DNA of 64,000 nucleotides. Origin: Myxococcales bacterium. GTDB lineage: Bacteria; Myxococcota_A; Bradymonadia; UBA7976; UBA1532. The translations under genes and the position numbers were made by a program. Of the stretch, positions 62,079 to 64,000 are shown piece after piece (within the stretch, counting starts at the first letter, position 1; every line of letters begins with the position of its first letter). The stretch is taken from positions 124,001 through 188,000 of the forward strand of contig JACKDP010000011.1 in the NCBI GenBank assembly GCA_020633435.1, written 5' to 3'. The notes beneath the pieces were generated by a model. The model searched no databases, was not told the DNA's origin, and was given only the letters and a program-made list of their open reading frames with translations.

Positions 62079-64000
62079 GGCGCCTGGCCTGCCTCGTGGT
62101 CCTGCTCGCGGCCACGGCGCACGCGGACCCCGACGCGGGCCTCCCGGACGCCGGGGCCGACGCCGGCGAGGGCCGCCCCGGCAGCTCCGAGCGCGTCCGC
62201 GAGCTGGGCTTCGAGCTCGTCCGCCGCGCCGCCCGCAAGTCCAACGCCGAGGGCCGCGCCCTGCTGGAGGCCGGCGATCCGGCCGGCGCCCTGGCCGCCT
62301 TCAAGCTGGCCTACGAGCTCTCCGACCAGCGCGACGCCGAGGCCGCCAACAACGCCGGCTACGCCTGGCACAAGCTCAACGACCGCGAGCGCGCCCGGGA
62401 GTGGTACGAGCGCGCCCTGGCCCTCGACCCCCGCCGCGGCCTCGCCTGGCAGAACCTGGCCGAGCTGTACTCCGGCCCCGGCGCCCCCGCCGAAGACCTG
62501 GAGAAGGCCGCCGCCTACCTGGGCAAGGCCCGCGAGTTCCTCGGCAACAAGCGCGTCGTCGTGCGCCTGCAGGCCCGCGTCGCCGCCCGCCAGGGCCGCT
62601 TCAGCGAGGCCATGCGCCAGTACCTCGCGGTGCAGCCCCAAGATGACGCCCTCGCGCTGGAGATCGGCGACTTTCTTCGGGATTACGCCCGCGACGACGA
62701 GGCCGCCGACTGGTACGGCCGCGTCTCCGACGCCGAGCTGGCCACCGAGGCCGAGGGCCGCATCCGCAAGCTGCGCCTCGCCCGGGCCGTGGCCGAGTTC
62801 GAGCTGTCGCTGCACACCGAGGGCATCCCCGCCCGCGCTCGCCAGTACCTGCACCTGGCCGGCTCCCTCGCCCGCCTCGGCGACCGGTCCGAGGCCGTCC
62901 GCCTGCTCGACGAGGCGCTGGCCCTGGCCCCCCTCTACAGCGAGGCCAACGTCCTGCTCGGCGATCTCCTGGCCCAGTCCGAGCCCGGCCGCGCCGAGCT
63001 GGCGTGGCTGCGCGCCCTCGTCGTCAACGGCCGCAACGTGGACGTCCTGGTGCGCGTCGCCGGCCTGCACCTGAGCCAGGGCCGCGCCAACGCCGCCGCC
63101 TCGTTCCTGACGCGGGCCGTCGAGGTGGCCCCCGAGCGCAACGACCTGCGCCTGCGCCTCGCCCGCGCGTGGCACGCCGCCGGGAACGTCCGCCGCGCCC
63201 TCGCCCACCTCGAGACGTACCTGGCCGAGGCCCCCGAGGGCGTCGAGGCCCGGGAGGCCCGCGCCCTCAAGGCCGAGCTGGAGCAGGCCGCGCCCCAGGC
63301 CCCCGCCGAGCCCGACGCCCCGTCCGCCAGCCCGGCCGAGGCCCAGGCCGTCCACCGCGCCACCCGCTTCATCGGCGAGGGCCGCCTCAACGAGGCCCTG
63401 GCCGAGCTCGTCGCCCTGCCCGAGGGCACCCGGGGCGCCGCCGTCTACAACCTGCTGGCGTTCGCCATGCGCCGCCTCGGCCGCACCGAGGAGGCCATCG
63501 GCTTCTACCACGCCTCCCTGGCCGAGGATCGCGACCAGCCCGCCACCCTCCTCGCCGTCGGGCAGCTCCTGCTGGAGACGGGCGAGGCCGCCGCGGGCCG
63601 CGCGCTGCTCGAGGAGGCCGAGCTGGCCGGCTCCGTGGAGGCCATGCTCGCCCTGGCCCGCCTCGACGCCACCCCCCCGGACGCCTTCCCCGCCCTGGCC
63701 CAGGATGCCCTGCACCTGCGCCGCCTGACGCGGGCCCGCGACCGGCTGGACGCCTACCTCGACGCCACCGACGCGGCCTACCGCAGCGACGCCGCGACGC
63801 TGCTCCGCGAGGTCCGCAGCCGGGTGCGCGCCGTCTGGTGGGTGGGCGGGGCCCTCGGCGCGGGCCTCGTGCTGCTCGTCCTCGTCGTGGCCCGCCGCCG
63901 CTGGGGCGGCGCCGATCTGGGCGAGCTCATCACCCGCTTCCCCGAGACGGGGCCCGAGGTCCAGGGGGTGCTCAGCGCCATCCGCCACGAGGTCCTCAAG
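62075..64000 (+). CDS. TPR-repeat membrane protein, 3' partial
   Basis: At least 642 aa; runs off the window end. ATG 62075 overlaps the regulator stop by 4 bp. Signal peptide (RRLACLVVLLAATAHA) and an Asp/Ala linker are followed by many TPR helices (AANNAGYAWHKLNDRERAREWYERALALDP; LHLAGSLARLGDRSEAVRLLDEALALAP; VAGLHLSQGRANAAASFLTRAVEVAPE). A membrane helix follows near 586-605 (WWVGGALGAGLVLLVLVVARRR), then the visible cytoplasmic part LITRFPETGPEVQGVLSAIRHEVLK. That last piece could be the start of a signalling module such as a histidine kinase, but the end is not in view. Confidence 0.75.
   Translation, partial: MRRLACLVVLLAATAHADPDAGLPDAGADAGEGRPGSSERVRELGFELVRRAARKSNAEGRALLEAGDPAGALAAFKLAYELSDQRDAEAANNAGYAWHKLNDRERAREWYERALALDPRRGLAWQNLAELYSGPGAPAEDLEKAAAYLGKAREFLGNKRVVVRLQARVAARQGRFSEAMRQYLAVQPQDDALALEIGDFLRDYARDDEAADWYGRVSDAELATEAEGRIRKLRLARAVAEFELSLHTEGIPARARQYLHLAGSLARLGDRSEAVRLLDEALALAPLYSEANVLLGDLLAQSEPGRAELAWLRALVVNGRNVDVLVRVAGLHLSQGRANAAASFLTRAVEVAPERNDLRLRLARAWHAAGNVRRALAHLETYLAEAPEGVEAREARALKAELEQAAPQAPAEPDAPSASPAEAQAVHRATRFIGEGRLNEALAELVALPEGTRGAAVYNLLAFAMRRLGRTEEAIGFYHASLAEDRDQPATLLAVGQLLLETGEAAAGRALLEEAELAGSVEAMLALARLDATPPDAFPALAQDALHLRRLTRARDRLDAYLDATDAAYRSDAATLLREVRSRVRAVWWVGGALGAGLVLLVLVVARRRWGGADLGELITRFPETGPEVQGVLSAIRHEVLK

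Noticed and set aside
61166..63988. Long minus-strand open frame opposite the regulator and the TPR gene
   Set aside because: The plus-strand frame gives AAA+ and TPR motifs and a signal peptide; the minus-strand frame is a shadow.

Overview
The window is very GC-rich DNA with dense, short-spaced genes, frequent GTG and TTG starts and many 4-bp start/stop overlaps. It carries eukaryote-like Ser/Thr kinases, Cys-rich lipoproteins with Asp/Ala/Gly/Pro linkers, thrombospondin type-3 (TSP3) calcium repeats, VWA lipoproteins, DUF1566-type surface proteins, CXXCH lipoproteins and a TSP3-tailed subtilase. This combination points to a free-living member of Myxococcota (former Deltaproteobacteria); I cannot place it below phylum from sequence alone. 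No rRNA, tRNA, CRISPR array or prophage was seen.

Layout. 1-1.4 kb: end of an SDR gene and a FUN14-like membrane protein. 1.4-8.7 kb, minus strand: Ser/Thr kinase, caspase-like/VWA protein and OmpA-like protein in an overlapping operon, then a DUF4139 lipoprotein and a Cys-rich protein. 8.8-14.3 kb, plus: two tandem TSP3/DUF1566 lipoproteins, a DedA protein and a CXXCH lipoprotein. 14.3-18.6 kb: TPR protein, DksA/TraR-like zinc finger protein, a divergent winged-helix protein with a perfect 18-bp palindrome between the two, and a VWA lipoprotein. 18.6-25.2 kb, minus: Tae4-like peptidoglycan amidase, then an ileS - FtsX permease - LolA-like - beta-barrel operon. 25.3-26.9 kb: a REP-associated tyrosine (Y1/HUH) transposase-like gene with its repeats. 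26.9-31.5 kb, minus: MBOAT/SGNH acyl-transfer pair, SnoaL-like protein, fhs. 31.6-34.4 kb: PPP-like phosphatase overlapping a membrane Ser/Thr kinase. 34.4-44.1 kb: mixed housekeeping and lipoprotein genes, several broken by apparent frameshifts. 44.2-50.6 kb: CXXCH lipoprotein, subtilase, methyltransferase, a palindromic repeat array, di-heme peroxidase. 50.9-52.2 kb: ECF sigma and NrsF-like anti-sigma. 52.3-53.6 kb: a second Y1 transposase-like gene. 54.5-59.1 kb: Nudix, two cyclic-nucleotide-binding proteins, trkA and trkH in one apparent operon. 59-64 kb: hydrolase, then a sigma-54 activator with an operon-linked TPR membrane protein cut by the window end.

The most distinctive content is the pair of Y1 transposase-like genes at 25.6 and 52.6 kb. 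They share a well-conserved C-terminal extension and a matching 46-bp element upstream, and each lies next to its own small palindromic repeat family (core GGTGCCAGGTA or TACCGGGTA). Other points of interest are an orphan Tae4 amidase fused to a peptidoglycan-binding domain, a K+ uptake operon with two stand-alone cNMP sensors, and a kinase/pseudo-caspase-VWA/OmpA operon.

Several genes (kinase at 7.1 kb, YigZ-family, M48 peptidase, a small membrane protein, one lipoprotein linker) contain apparent 1-base shifts in GC-rich runs. This looks more like residual indel error in the assembly than true gene decay.
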